A DNA stretch of 64,000 nt from Cyanobacteria bacterium SIG29 (GTDB taxonomy: Bacteria; Cyanobacteriota; Vampirovibrionia; Gastranaerophilales; Gastranaerophilaceae), in contig SUTV01000005.1 of the NCBI GenBank assembly GCA_015152515.1, positions 1 through 64,000 on the forward strand. The letters run 5' to 3'. The notes beneath the pieces were generated by a model, which was not told where the DNA came from, searched no databases, and saw only the letters and a program-made list of their open reading frames with translations. The translations under genes and the position numbers were made by a program. Shown here in pieces: positions 34,032 through 44,003 of the stretch (positions are counted from its first letter, which is position 1; the number at the start of each line of letters is the position of its first letter).

Positions 34032-34778
34032 ATGATAGTAAATGATTCAAGTATATCAATTGAGAATATAAATTTAAAATATTCAGAGCTTGACCATAAT
34101 TTAGCTTTGAAACCATATTCATTATTAAATTTTTTACAAGATATAGCTAGTGAAAATGCTGAAAAATTTGGTTTTGGTTATTCTTTTGTTTCTTCTCGTA
34201 ATTATGCTTGGTTTCTTATTAAATATACAATGCATTTTGAAAATTATCCTACTAATATTCAAAATTTAATTCTTAAAACTCAACCAAGAGGCTATAATAA
34301 GCTTTTTGCATATAGAGATTTTGAACTATATGATAATGATATTTTGCTTGGTCGTATATCTAGTGTTTGGACAATGGTTGATTTAGAAACTAGAAATCCT
34401 GTTTTAATTAGTAATGTAATTAGTGATAATTGTTATATGCAACCTTTTACTAAACGAGAAGATGATTTGACTTTTGCAAGATTAAAATCTATTCAAGATT
34501 TTCAATTTACAAAAGATTTTGAGGTTAGATATAACGATATAGATGTTAATGGTCACGCAAATAATGGTAATTACATTATTTGGGCGTTTGAACCACTTTC
34601 TTTAGATTTTAAAACTACTCATAAAATTAAAACATTAGATATGATGTTTAAAAAAGAAATTAAATATGGTGAAAAAATTGTTGTTGAGGTTAGTTTTCTT
34701 GATGATAAAACAACCGCACATACTATTAAAAATATGTGCGGTGATGAAATTTGTTTAGTTCAATGTACTTGGATTTAA
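34032..34778 (+). CDS. Acyl-ACP thioesterase (FatA-like)
   Basis: The 248-residue protein is a double hotdog of the plant/bacterial acyl-ACP thioesterase family. Its second half has the signature RYNDIDVNGHANNGNYI, including the catalytic Asn-His. It releases fatty acids from acyl carrier protein. The bacterial length is normal. It ends one base from ribH, which converges. The ATG is preceded by an extended -10 rather than a ribosome site. Confidence 0.9.
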   Translation: MIVNDSSISIENINLKYSELDHNLALKPYSLLNFLQDIASENAEKFGFGYSFVSSRNYAWFLIKYTMHFENYPTNIQNLILKTQPRGYNKLFAYRDFELYDNDILLGRISSVWTMVDLETRNPVLISNVISDNCYMQPFTKREDDLTFARLKSIQDFQFTKDFEVRYNDIDVNGHANNGNYIIWAFEPLSLDFKTTHKIKTLDMMFKKEIKYGEKIVVEVSFLDDKTTAHTIKNMCGDEICLVQCTWI

Positions 34779-35243
34779 TTAAATTTTGCTTAAAAGATTA
34801 GCCATTTCGATTGCAGATTTAGCTGCATCTGAACCTTTGTTTCCAGCTTTTGTGCCAGCTCTTTCAATTGCTTGCTCTATGTTATCACAAGTTAATACAC
34901 CAAATATGATTGGAGTTGATGTGTTTAAACTTACATTTGCAACGCCTTTTGAAACTTCTGCACATACATAATCATAATGTGAGGTTGAACCTTTAATTAC
35001 AGCACCTAATGTTATAATTGCATTATATTTTCCAGTTTTGGCAGCTTTTTGTGCAACTAATGGTATTTCAAATGCGCCAGGACACCACATAACATCAATA
35101 TTATCTTCTTTTACGCCGTGTCTTTTTAATTCATCAATTGCGCCTGATAATAGTTTTGAACCTATAAATTCATTAAATCTTGCTACAATAATACAAAATT
35201 TTTCGTTATTTACTGTAAGCATTCCTTCTATTATGTTTGTCAT
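34779..35243 (-). CDS. ribH: 6,7-dimethyl-8-ribityllumazine synthase
   Basis: The 154-residue enzyme has [41 protein letters not shown] (substrate His) and FGVLTCDN, all standard for lumazine synthase, the penultimate step of riboflavin synthesis. GGAGAA precedes the ATG. No ribA/B/D/E genes are in the window; ribF lies upstream. Confidence 0.96.
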   Translation of the reverse strand: MTNIIEGMLTVNNEKFCIIVARFNEFIGSKLLSGAIDELKRHGVKEDNIDVMWCPGAFEIPLVAQKAAKTGKYNAIITLGAVIKGSTSHYDYVCAEVSKGVANVSLNTSTPIIFGVLTCDNIEQAIERAGTKAGNKGSDAAKSAIEMANLLSKI

Positions 35244-35329
35244 ATTTTCTCCTTGAATAGTTTTATGACAATTTTACAATATTAAAAATTATTTTAAAAG
35301 TTTAATAAAATAAATGTTTACATCTGAAA

Positions 35330-36298
35330 TTATAATAAATATTTTTTATTTGAAAATTTGGATGTATCTAAATGATAATGACCTTTTAAAAAATGTTGAT
35401 AAATTTGTGCAAATGCAATATCTCTATTGATTTGTGCAATTAATTTTTCTTTATTTTCAAATTTTAATTGATTTCTAATTTTTGTTATAAATGAAATTTT
35501 AATATTTTCATTGTAAATATTTTTATTAAAATCTAGAATATGTACTTCTGTTTTTAGTTTTGTTTCATTATTCAATGTTGGTGCATATCCGTGATTTAAT
35601 ATGCCATTATATTCTTTATTTTGGACATTTACTCTTACATAATAAACTCCATGTGGAATTTGAATTTTATTTTCAGGATAAATTATATTAGCGCTAGGAA
35701 AACCTAGTTTTCTTGCTATTTTTTCACCTTCAATAATTGTTCCATTAATAAAGTAGTTATAACCCAACAATTTATTTGCTTGTGTGAAGTTACCTAGTTG
35801 AATCATGTTTCTTATAACTGAACAACTAACAATACTTTCATCCATAACAAAAGGTGGAACTTCAAAATATTTGTAGTTAAATTTTTCTTTATTATCTTTT
35901 AGAAATTTACTATTTCCTTCTTTGTTAAAACCAAAACAATGGTTAAATCCTGTTGATATTGCTATTGGTGAAAAATATTTAATTAAAATATTCTCTAGAT
36001 AATCTTTAGCACTTGTTGTTGAAAATTCGTTAAAATCAAGCATAATAACATTATCAATGCCAAGTTTTTCTAATATTTCTAATTTTTCTTCTAAAGTCAA
36101 AATCTGTGAAATTTTTTCATTTGAAAGAAAATTTAGTGGATGTTCTTTAAAAATAATTACCGTAGATTGTGTTGAATTTTCTTTTGCGACATTAATTGCA
36201 TTTTTTAATACAACTTTGTGTCCTAAATGTAATCCATCAAAGTAACCTAATGCAATTGAAGATTTATTAATATATGTTAATTCATTATATTTTTGCAT
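35330..36298 (-). CDS. ribF: Bifunctional riboflavin kinase/FMN adenylyltransferase
   Basis: The 322-residue protein has the nucleotidyltransferase domain first, with GYFDGLHLGH (HxGH), and then the riboflavin kinase domain with LGFPSANI near residue 195. It makes FMN and FAD. The ATG at 36298 has no ribosome site but a perfect TATAAT 6 bases upstream. It diverges from the cytosolic GH13 gene. Confidence 0.93.
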   Translation of the reverse strand: MQKYNELTYINKSSIALGYFDGLHLGHKVVLKNAINVAKENSTQSTVIIFKEHPLNFLSNEKISQILTLEEKLEILEKLGIDNVIMLDFNEFSTTSAKDYLENILIKYFSPIAISTGFNHCFGFNKEGNSKFLKDNKEKFNYKYFEVPPFVMDESIVSCSVIRNMIQLGNFTQANKLLGYNYFINGTIIEGEKIARKLGFPSANIIYPENKIQIPHGVYYVRVNVQNKEYNGILNHGYAPTLNNETKLKTEVHILDFNKNIYNENIKISFITKIRNQLKFENKEKLIAQINRDIAFAQIYQHFLKGHYHLDTSKFSNKKYLL

Positions 36299-36304
36299 AT
36301 TGTA

Positions 36305-36310
36305 ATTATA
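36305..36310 (-). promoter_or_regulatory. -10 box for a leaderless ribF mRNA
   Basis: A perfect TATAAT on the minus strand ends 6 bases before the ribF ATG. TTCACC lies 17 bases upstream as a fair -35. Confidence 0.6.
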
Positions 36311-36346
36311 GACAAAAATAAAATAATGGTGAATACTAAATAATAA

Positions 36347-38425
36347 ATGACAGAAATAGATAAAAATTTTTATAATATTTTTAATTTAGGTGCGTATTTC
36401 AAAAATGATGGAAATGCAGTATTTAGGTTGTTTACTTTCTCTGATACAGTGAGTGTTGTCGTTGAAGTTAAATCTGTTCATCAACCTATTAAAACTTTTG
36501 TATTAAATAAAGTTAAAAAGTGTATTTGGGAATTAGAACTTGAATCTGGAGTTATCAATGAGGGTGATAGATATAGGTTCGTTATTACTCGTAATAACAA
36601 AGTTGTTACTGTAAAAGACCCTTGCTCAATGTATCAAGATTCTTATTTTAAATGGTCTATCATATATAATCATAATAATTTTAATTGGAATGATGAAGAG
36701 TGGATTAGTGGATTAAATTCTAGGCGTGTTAGTCGCTTATCATCATTCAATAATATGTCTTGTGTTGATGATTTAAGGATTTATGAACTTCATATTGGAA
36801 CTTTTACAGATGAAGGTACTTTTCTTTCTGCTAAATCAAAATTAAAAAAAATATCTGAAGAACTTAATTTTAATGCTATTGAAATTATGCCTGTTGAAAA
36901 TACATATTCATTTAATTGGGGTTATGATGGTGTTGATAAGTTTGCTCCAAATCATACATATGGAACTCCAGATGATTTAAAAGAATTAATTGATTATGCT
37001 CACAGTTGTGGTTTAAATGTAATTATGGATATTGTACCTAATCATTTAGGACCAGATATTGCAACTCTTCACCAAACTGGACCTTATATAGAAGGTGTAA
37101 ATTGTTTTGGATATAAATTTAATTATGAAGCAGATGATGATTGTTCTATTGTTCGTGATTTTATTGTAGGAAGTGCTTTAAATTGGGTTTTAAATTATCA
37201 CTGTGATGGTTTACGCGTTGATATGACTAAATTTATGTGCAGTGATTATACTATGAAGCAAATGGTTGCACAAATTAATTACTATGCTCCTGACGCATTT
37301 ATGATTGCCGAAGATGGTCGTGATAATGATTCTAGGGTTACTAGACCATTTCCGCAGATTGAAGTTGAAGCTAATCAATGTAATCATTCTAAGTTTATTA
37401 ATCAAATTAAAAGTAATGATATTTCATTATCTTCTTTAGGATTTGATACAGAGTGGGATTTCCCTTTTCATAAACAAATTGCTTCATCAATATTAGGTTC
37501 TTGGGATTGTAGAATTAAAAATCTAGTTAATTTTGACCAATCTTTAACTGCAGCACAAACTAGAGTTAAATATGCTATGAGCCATGATGAAATTGGCAAT
37601 ATTGATGGAACTCGTTTAATTTCTAAAATAATGGTTAATAAATTAAAGTTAAATGATAAAGTTTGCGAATGCTGTCATTCTTTAAAGTGCAAAATTGCTG
37701 CGCATGCAGCTCATAATATTCTTGTTGCTTTATTAGATGGTTCTTTAGAAAAAATGTCTAATGATGATAGACTAAATTTCTATAAGAAAAATTCATTAAC
37801 TTTTGATTTTCCAATTGAAGATATTAAAAAAGCTTACATTCAAGCCGTTAATATGCATAAATTAGCTATTGGTAAGATTTATTCTATTCCTGGTCCTAAA
37901 ATGGTATTTCAGGGTGATGAATCAGCTAATATTTCATATTTTAAATTTTTTAGAAAGTTTTCTACTGGACCTGAACCTTACCTAAGAGATAAAGGTTATG
38001 AACCTGGAAAACCAGCATTTTTTGATTCTAAGCTTTCTGCTGTAAAAGTTTGTGAAAAATATTCTTATATTAATAAATCTGTTGAAACTTTTGTTTCTGA
38101 TTTAAATAAATTATGTGATGACAATATTGCTTTATCATCTGGTAATATTGAAAAAACATTTATTAATGAATCAGCAGATACACACGCAATTCATTGTCGA
38201 AGAATTTATAATGAAGTTTTTTCTATTTCAAATTTTTCTTCTCAATCATATTTAAAGAATTTTGGTTTAATGTTTCCTAAAGGAAAATGGAGAGAAATTT
38301 TTAATTCTGATGAAATTAAATATGCAGGCGAAGGTATTTATTTGAATTCTAATCAAATAAAGGATAATTACTCTTATATTTCATTACCTGCATATGGTGT
38401 TATTTTCTTTGAAAAAATAATTTAA
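36347..38425 (+). CDS. Cytosolic GH13 enzyme (GlgB/TreZ-like)
   Basis: The 692-residue protein has an N-terminal beta-sandwich (CBM48-like, about 10-100), then a complete GH13 barrel: IMDIVPNHLGPD, CDGLRVDMTKFM (nucleophile), FMIAEDGRDN (acid/base) and YAMSHDEIGN. GYDGVDKFAPNHTYGTPDDL and the NHLGPD motif resemble malto-oligosyltrehalose trehalohydrolase; the C-terminal domain resembles glycogen branching enzyme. No signal peptide, so it acts on internal glucan. Branching versus trehalose release cannot be decided; no treY or glgA is nearby. Confidence 0.85.
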   Translation: MTEIDKNFYNIFNLGAYFKNDGNAVFRLFTFSDTVSVVVEVKSVHQPIKTFVLNKVKKCIWELELESGVINEGDRYRFVITRNNKVVTVKDPCSMYQDSYFKWSIIYNHNNFNWNDEEWISGLNSRRVSRLSSFNNMSCVDDLRIYELHIGTFTDEGTFLSAKSKLKKISEELNFNAIEIMPVENTYSFNWGYDGVDKFAPNHTYGTPDDLKELIDYAHSCGLNVIMDIVPNHLGPDIATLHQTGPYIEGVNCFGYKFNYEADDDCSIVRDFIVGSALNWVLNYHCDGLRVDMTKFMCSDYTMKQMVAQINYYAPDAFMIAEDGRDNDSRVTRPFPQIEVEANQCNHSKFINQIKSNDISLSSLGFDTEWDFPFHKQIASSILGSWDCRIKNLVNFDQSLTAAQTRVKYAMSHDEIGNIDGTRLISKIMVNKLKLNDKVCECCHSLKCKIAAHAAHNILVALLDGSLEKMSNDDRLNFYKKNSLTFDFPIEDIKKAYIQAVNMHKLAIGKIYSIPGPKMVFQGDESANISYFKFFRKFSTGPEPYLRDKGYEPGKPAFFDSKLSAVKVCEKYSYINKSVETFVSDLNKLCDDNIALSSGNIEKTFINESADTHAIHCRRIYNEVFSISNFSSQSYLKNFGLMFPKGKWREIFNSDEIKYAGEGIYLNSNQIKDNYSYISLPAYGVIFFEKII

Positions 38426-39675
38426 ATTCTTTCTAAAACGAAATTAATTGCACCTTTGTTTTCTTCAAAAACTTTTTGTGCATTTTTACAGTATTGTTCA
38501 TACTTTTCATTATCTTTATAGAAAGAAATTAGTTCTGATTTAAATTCATCTTCGTTATTAACAATAACAGCACATTTTTTCTCAACAACAGTTCTATAAA
38601 CATCTTTAAAATTAAAAGTGCAAGGTCCTGATATAACAGGTTTAGACCAAATATTGGCTTCAAGCGGGTTGTGTCCTCCAGTTGATGAAAAACTTCCACC
38701 TATAAATGCTATGTGGCAAATTGAAAATAGTTTTGAAAGTTCACCCATTGTATCAAGTAAAATAATATCGTTTTCAATGAAATTATCGTTATTTGAGCGT
38801 TTACCCCATTTATAGCCTGAATTTTTTAGTAATTCACAAACTTCATCATATCTTTGAGGATGTCTTGGTACTAAAAGTAATTTGGCATCTTCAGTGCATT
38901 GTTTTAAAGAATTGAATGCCTTTAAAACAATTTCATCTTCTCCTTTATGTGTGCTAGCGCCAATAAATAACCTATAAACATCAGTTTTAAGTTCATCAGA
39001 ATATTTTTTTATTTCATCTGCTGATAAATTTTGAGTAATATCAAATTTTAAGTTTCCCATCATTTCAGTTTTTTCTTGGCTAGCACCAATTTGAATCATT
39101 CTAGAAACATCATCATTTGATTGCATATAAATTTTTTCATAATTATTTAAAACAGGTGAAAGTAATTTTTTAATTTTTTTATAACCATCAAATGAATGTG
39201 GCGAAATTCTTCCATTTATTGTGTAAACTTTAATTCCTTTTAATTTTGCAAGTGTCACAAAACAAGGCCATATTTCTGTTTCTGCTATTATTATTTTTTC
39301 TGGATTAAATTTATTTAGAAAAGATAATACACTAAAAAAGAAATCATATGGGTAATATGTTACTTTATTTACAACATCTTTGAATGATTTGTTTGCAATT
39401 TCTTGACCAGTTCTTGTTGTTGTTGTCACAATTATTATTTCTTCAGGATGTTTTTTTCTATATTCATTTACAAGTTCTTTTATTGCATTTGTTTCGCCAA
39501 CAGATACTGCGTGAAAAACTGTTGATTTTTTTCCTTTGTTGTCAAAGTTATAAAATCCAATTTTTTCCCAAAAACCAGCTCTAAATTTTGGTTGAACTAT
39601 AAAAGCAATTAAAATTAAAGGTAAAAGCGTAATTGCAACTGAAATTAATACAATGTTGTAAATAATTAACATCAT
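38422..39675 (-). CDS. kdtA: Kdo transferase (WaaA/KdtA)
   Basis: The 417-residue protein has an N-terminal membrane anchor and the two-domain GT-B fold: FHAVSVGETNA, AETEIWPCF, NGRISPHSFDGYKKI, GASTHKGEDE and GGHNPLEANIWSKPVI. It adds Kdo to lipid A, showing that the organism makes an LPS core. Its start overlaps the secA stop (TAATG), so it is cotranscribed with secA. It meets the GH13 gene tail to tail with a 4-base overlap. Confidence 0.93.
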   Translation of the reverse strand: MMLIIYNIVLISVAITLLPLILIAFIVQPKFRAGFWEKIGFYNFDNKGKKSTVFHAVSVGETNAIKELVNEYRKKHPEEIIIVTTTTRTGQEIANKSFKDVVNKVTYYPYDFFFSVLSFLNKFNPEKIIIAETEIWPCFVTLAKLKGIKVYTINGRISPHSFDGYKKIKKLLSPVLNNYEKIYMQSNDDVSRMIQIGASQEKTEMMGNLKFDITQNLSADEIKKYSDELKTDVYRLFIGASTHKGEDEIVLKAFNSLKQCTEDAKLLLVPRHPQRYDEVCELLKNSGYKWGKRSNNDNFIENDIILLDTMGELSKLFSICHIAFIGGSFSSTGGHNPLEANIWSKPVISGPCTFNFKDVYRTVVEKKCAVIVNNEDEFKSELISFYKDNEKYEQYCKNAQKVFEENKGAINFVLERI

Positions 39676-42350
39676 TATCTGTTTTCATCCTTATCCATCA
39701 TTATAGTTTCATCAGGATTTCCCATTTGATTTGGTGAAACAATTTGAATTCCAAATTTAGTTCTAAATAAGTGTTTAACTGTTTCACTTTGAATATCGTA
39801 CATCATATTGTTGAATAGGTCATAAGCTTCTTTTTTGTATTCTAAAAGTGGATTTTTTTGACCATATGCTCTTAAACCAATACCTTCACGAAGCATATCA
39901 ATATTATGCAAGTGGTCAATCCATTTATTATCTACAACTCTTAATAGTAAATCTTTTTCAAGATTTCTCATAACATTGTCGCTTGTGAATGGTTGTTCGA
40001 TTTTTTCTTGTAAATTGTATTGAATTGCAACTGAATTATAGAATTCAACTGTTCTTTCTTCATGTTCTTTATATGCTTCAAGTGCAAAATCTCTTATTTT
40101 TGAGTACACATTTTCAAACTTTAATCCTTGAATATCTTTAACTTCAATGTGTGATAGTTGTGGAATTACAGAGTGTATTTCTTTTACTAATGAAACTAAA
40201 TCTTCGTAAATGTATTCATCTGGATTCATTCCTGGAGCAATATAGCTTTTTAGTAATCTATCGATTTCTCGTTCAATCATGTAAATTACATCTTCATGCA
40301 AGTCAGTGTTATCCATTACTTTGTTTCTTTGAGCATAGAATTTTTCACGCTGTAAGTTCATAACATCATCATATTCAAGTACACTTTTTCTTGCATCAAA
40401 GTGGAAAGTTTCTACTTTCTTTTGATTACTTTCAATTTGTCTTGTTATAAGAGCATTTTCAATAGCCAAATCTTCTTCTATGTTGAATGAGTTCATTATT
40501 GCCATAATTTGCTGACCACCAAAAATTCTCATTAAACTATCTTCTAAAGATAAGAAGAAACGAGTAGAACCAGGGTCACCTTGTCTAGCTGCACGACCTC
40601 TTAATTGGTTATCAATACGGCGTGATTCATGTCTTTCTGTACCGATAACGTGAAGTCCACCGGCTGCAACAACTTTTGCGTGTTCTTCTTCTGTTAGTTT
40701 TCTTGTATTTTCTAAAACACTATTTTTTATTTCTTCGTAATTTGGTGTTGTTTCTGGTGTTATACCTTTAGATAGTAATTCTTCTTTTGCAAGATATTCT
40801 GCATTACCACCTAATAATATGTCTGTACCTCTACCAGCCATATTTGTAGCAATTGTAACTGCGCCAAATCTTCCTGCTTGAGCAATAATATAAGCTTCTT
40901 TTTCGTGGTGTTTTGCATTTAGTATATTATGTTTTATTCCACGTTGTTTTAAAATGTTTGAAACAAGTTCTGATTTTTCAATACTAATTGTACCAACAAG
41001 AACAGGTCTGCCTTCTTTATGCATTTTAATAATTTCATCAACAACAGCTAAATATTTAACTTTTTCTGTTTTATAAATAACATCAGCTAAATCTTTTCTG
41101 ATATCACATTTATTTGTTGGTATTCTTGTTACTTCTAAGTTGTAGATTTTACCAAATTCAGCTTCTTCAGTCATTGCTGTACCAGTCATACCTGCTAATT
41201 TTGGATATAATCTAAATAAATTTTGGAATGTAATGCTTGCTAGTGTTTGAGTTTCATCCTGAATTTTAACAGCTTCTTTTGCTTCAACAGCTTGATGAAG
41301 TCCATCAGACCAACGACGACCATCCATTAACCTACCTGTAAATTCATCAACAATTATAACTTCACCATTTTTAATTACATAGTCTGTGTTTAAGTGGAAT
41401 AATTCTTTTGCTTTTAGTGCTTGTAATAAATGATGTGCATATTGATTGTTAATATCGAATAAATCTTGAATTTCAAGGATTTCTTGTGCTTTATCAATAC
41501 CTTCTTCTGTTAAAATTACATTTTTATTTTTTTCATCAACTTCGTAGTGTTGTGTTTTTGTAAGTTGAGGAGCAACTGCTGCCATTGTTCTATAAAGTTC
41601 TGCTGATTTATCAAGACGACCACTTATAATTAATGGTGTTCTTGCTTCATCAATTAAGATACTATCAACTTCGTCTATAATCGCGTAGTTATATGGTCTT
41701 TGAACTCGTTGCTCAACAGCGTTTGCCATATTATCTCTTAAATAATCAAAACCAAATTCATTATTTGTACCATATGTAATATCGCATTTATAAGCTTGGC
41801 GTTTGCGTTCAAAATCTTCGTAATCATTCATGCCTGATAAAATAACGCCAACAGAAAGACCTAAAAATTTAAAAATTTTGCCCATCCATTCGCTATCTCT
41901 TTGAGCTAGATAGTCATTCACTGTTACGATATGAACACCTTTGCCAGTAAGTGCATTAAGATATGCTGGAAGAGTAGCAACTAATGTTTTACCTTCACCA
42001 GTTCGCATTTCTGCGATTTGTCCTTCGTGCAAGAAAATACCACCAAGTAATTGAACATCAAAATGACGCATGTTTAAGACTCTTTTACCTGCTTCACGCA
42101 CAGTTGCAAATGCTTCAGGTAAAAGAGAATCTAAAGCTTGTTTTTCAAGTTCTCTATCTTTTTTTATGTCAGTTGAAGTTTCTCTTTTAGATAGAATTTC
42201 TTTAAATTCTTGAGTTTTTTCTCTTAATTGATCATCTGTTAATTTACAAAATTCTTCTTCTAAAGCATTAATGTGCTCAACAATTGGTAGCATTTTTTTT
42301 ATTTTATTATTATTTGGGTCTCCAAATAACTTTAATAAAAGGTCAATCAT
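39675..42350 (-). CDS. secA: Preprotein translocase ATPase SecA
   Basis: The 891-residue motor has Walker A MRTGEGKTLVA, DEVDSILIDEARTPL, GTISIEKSE, NMAGRGTDI and RGRAARQGDPGS. It drives export through SecYEG. The C-terminal zinc-binding cysteines of many SecA proteins are absent; the protein ends KFGIQIVSPNQMG and a short acidic tail. I chose the ATG at 42350 since AGGGGA precedes it and MIDLLLKLFGDPN is the typical start. Confidence 0.97.
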   Translation of the reverse strand: MIDLLLKLFGDPNNNKIKKMLPIVEHINALEEEFCKLTDDQLREKTQEFKEILSKRETSTDIKKDRELEKQALDSLLPEAFATVREAGKRVLNMRHFDVQLLGGIFLHEGQIAEMRTGEGKTLVATLPAYLNALTGKGVHIVTVNDYLAQRDSEWMGKIFKFLGLSVGVILSGMNDYEDFERKRQAYKCDITYGTNNEFGFDYLRDNMANAVEQRVQRPYNYAIIDEVDSILIDEARTPLIISGRLDKSAELYRTMAAVAPQLTKTQHYEVDEKNKNVILTEEGIDKAQEILEIQDLFDINNQYAHHLLQALKAKELFHLNTDYVIKNGEVIIVDEFTGRLMDGRRWSDGLHQAVEAKEAVKIQDETQTLASITFQNLFRLYPKLAGMTGTAMTEEAEFGKIYNLEVTRIPTNKCDIRKDLADVIYKTEKVKYLAVVDEIIKMHKEGRPVLVGTISIEKSELVSNILKQRGIKHNILNAKHHEKEAYIIAQAGRFGAVTIATNMAGRGTDILLGGNAEYLAKEELLSKGITPETTPNYEEIKNSVLENTRKLTEEEHAKVVAAGGLHVIGTERHESRRIDNQLRGRAARQGDPGSTRFFLSLEDSLMRIFGGQQIMAIMNSFNIEEDLAIENALITRQIESNQKKVETFHFDARKSVLEYDDVMNLQREKFYAQRNKVMDNTDLHEDVIYMIEREIDRLLKSYIAPGMNPDEYIYEDLVSLVKEIHSVIPQLSHIEVKDIQGLKFENVYSKIRDFALEAYKEHEERTVEFYNSVAIQYNLQEKIEQPFTSDNVMRNLEKDLLLRVVDNKWIDHLHNIDMLREGIGLRAYGQKNPLLEYKKEAYDLFNNMMYDIQSETVKHLFRTKFGIQIVSPNQMGNPDETIMMDKDENR

Positions 42351-42543
42351 TTCCCCTAATCTCCGATAATCTCTATAATGTCTTAATTTTAGCACACAAA
42401 ATTTGTTTTTTATGTAGAAATTAATATTATTTTAATCTTTTTTATTGTAAAATTTTTGTAACAATTATCCATAAAAAAGCAAATTTTAACATTGATTGGT
42501 TTAAAAGTAGTAGAATAAAGTATGATATGAAAGGTAAGTAAAT

Positions 42544-43173
42544 ATGAGTATATCTGCAGTTAATTGTACACCAATTAAACCTCAAGTATCTTTTGGTATG
42601 GCAGAAGGTGCTGATGATGCTAGAAAAATTATTGCTTTATCAAATGACTTAAATGATTCATTTACTAAAAAAGATAATGAAGGTAATAATATTAAAGGAC
42701 CTTTAGCATTAGGTATTTCAATATTAGGTGCTGCTGCTTCTATGTTTGCACTTGGTGTTGGTGGTTCAAAAGCTGCTTTAGCTGGTGCTAAAAAATTAAA
42801 TTCTAAATTCCCAGCATTAAAAGAAACTATTGCTACAAATGGTAAAAAAGCTATAGATTTTGTATCTAAAAAAATGCCTAAAGTTCCAGCAAAATTAACT
42901 GAAAAAATTAGTCCAAAAGTTAAAAACTTTGTTTCTCAAAATTCAGTTAAAGCAAAAACTTTTGGTACAGGCTTAGTAGAAAAATACGGTGCTGAAAAAT
43001 TATTTACAGTAGGTACTGGTGTTTTAACAGCTGCTGCTTTAGCTCCAGATATCGTAAAAGCTGATGCTAACGGTGATGGTATCGCTGATATCGCAGATAA
43101 AAGAATTAATGCATATTCAAGTGCTTTAAAATCAGTTGGTATTTTTGAAGAAATTGTTAATGTATTAGTATAA
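42544..43173 (+). CDS. Tagged protein with EF-hand-like loop (first of pair)
   Basis: The 209-residue protein starts MSISAVNC and has QVSFGM at residues 14-19, the shared tag. A hydrophobic Gly/Ala block lies at about 58-80. Near the C-terminus DANGDGIADIAD (174-185) matches the 12-residue calcium loop of EF-hands or dockerin-like modules. The next gene is a paralogue of the same length. An AAAGG ribosome site precedes the ATG. Calcium loops point to an extracytoplasmic place, yet there is no classical signal peptide. Confidence 0.7.
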   Translation: MSISAVNCTPIKPQVSFGMAEGADDARKIIALSNDLNDSFTKKDNEGNNIKGPLALGISILGAAASMFALGVGGSKAALAGAKKLNSKFPALKETIATNGKKAIDFVSKKMPKVPAKLTEKISPKVKNFVSQNSVKAKTFGTGLVEKYGAEKLFTVGTGVLTAAALAPDIVKADANGDGIADIADKRINAYSSALKSVGIFEEIVNVLV

Positions 43174-43189
43174 AAGTTTAAATAAATAA

Positions 43190-43220
43190 AAGAAGAGGTT
43201 TTTAAAACCTCTTTTTTTTA
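43190..43220 (+). terminator. Intrinsic terminator
   Basis: The stem AGAGGTTTT/AAAACCTCT is followed by a run of T, separating the two paralogous genes into two transcripts. Confidence 0.85.
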
Positions 43221-43313
43221 TGTTAATTTTTCTTAATAATTTATTATAAATAAGCAAATTATTTTCTTTAGGTATTTAATAATAATGTGTTTATCTCTCT
43301 CGAAAGGTAAGAT

Positions 43314-43943
43314 ATGAATATTAACTCAAATATTTCTGCAAAATTTACATCAACTCCGGCATTTGGTAAAGACTTTAGTGTTGAAGATGCTGAAAATATC
43401 GCTAGATTATCTGGTGAATTAAATGATAGCTTTGAAACAAATAATGTTAATGATGACGAAAAAGCTAAGAAAAAATCTGCTGGTCAATTCCTAGCATCAA
43501 TTGGTGGAGCTATAGCAACAGCATTTGTTTTAGGAAAATGTGGTGCTAGTAAAATATTAACTGCTTTCCCTAAATTAGCTGGTAAAATTACTAATTTTAT
43601 CCGCAAAGGTGCTAATTTTGTTAGAAATTTTGCAGATGATGTTGTTAATGGTGTAAAACTTAAAAAAGGTGGTAAATTCACTAAATCAGCAGCTAAAAAA
43701 ATTGCTAATTTAGAGAAAAAAGCTAGAGAAATATATATTAATAAAAGAAATAAATCAAGTGCTGAAGAAGTAATTAAAAATGCAGTTGGTGTAGCTGCAA
43801 TGGCAACCGTTGTACCTCAAGTTGCAACAGTTGATGGTAACAATGATGGTGTTTCTGATTTAGCACAAAAAGAAATTTCTGCATATCAAAGCTTTTTACA
43901 AAAAAGTGCAATAATTGAAGGTATAACAGATACTTTTGCATAA
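43314..43943 (+). CDS. Tagged protein with EF-hand-like loop (second of pair)
   Basis: Also 209 residues, starting MNINSNIS with the tag STPAFGKD at 13-20. It aligns with its neighbour at DAENIARLSGELNDSF (residues 24-39), at the hydrophobic block (60-75) and at the C-terminal loop DGNNDGVSDLAQ (174-185). The last loop position is Gln instead of an acid, so calcium binding may be weaker. The ribosome site is GAAAGG. A tandem duplication with diverged centres. Function unknown. Confidence 0.7.
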   Translation: MNINSNISAKFTSTPAFGKDFSVEDAENIARLSGELNDSFETNNVNDDEKAKKKSAGQFLASIGGAIATAFVLGKCGASKILTAFPKLAGKITNFIRKGANFVRNFADDVVNGVKLKKGGKFTKSAAKKIANLEKKAREIYINKRNKSSAEEVIKNAVGVAAMATVVPQVATVDGNNDGVSDLAQKEISAYQSFLQKSAIIEGITDTFA

Positions 43944-43960
43944 TAAAAACTTTTAAAATA

Positions 43961-43992
43961 AAACGGGCTACACAAAGTAGCTCGTTTTTTTT
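43961..43992 (+). terminator. Intrinsic terminator abutting the folP promoter
   Basis: The stem CGGGCTAC/GTAGCTCG (one G-T pair) is followed by TTTTTTTT, which runs straight into the TATAAT of folP. Confidence 0.8.
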
Positions 43993-43997
43993 ATAAT
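43992..43997 (+). promoter_or_regulatory. -10 box for a leaderless folP mRNA
   Basis: A perfect TATAAT ends 6 bases before the folP ATG. No ribosome site is possible in that gap. Confidence 0.6.
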
Positions 43998-44003
43998 AAT
44001 TTT

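Noticed and set aside
36328-36346. Leaderless signature for the cytosolic GH13 gene at 36347
   Set aside because: The nearest hexamer (TACTAA) is 7 bases away and lacks the final T; a weak GGTGA ribosome-like site is also present, so the case is not clear.
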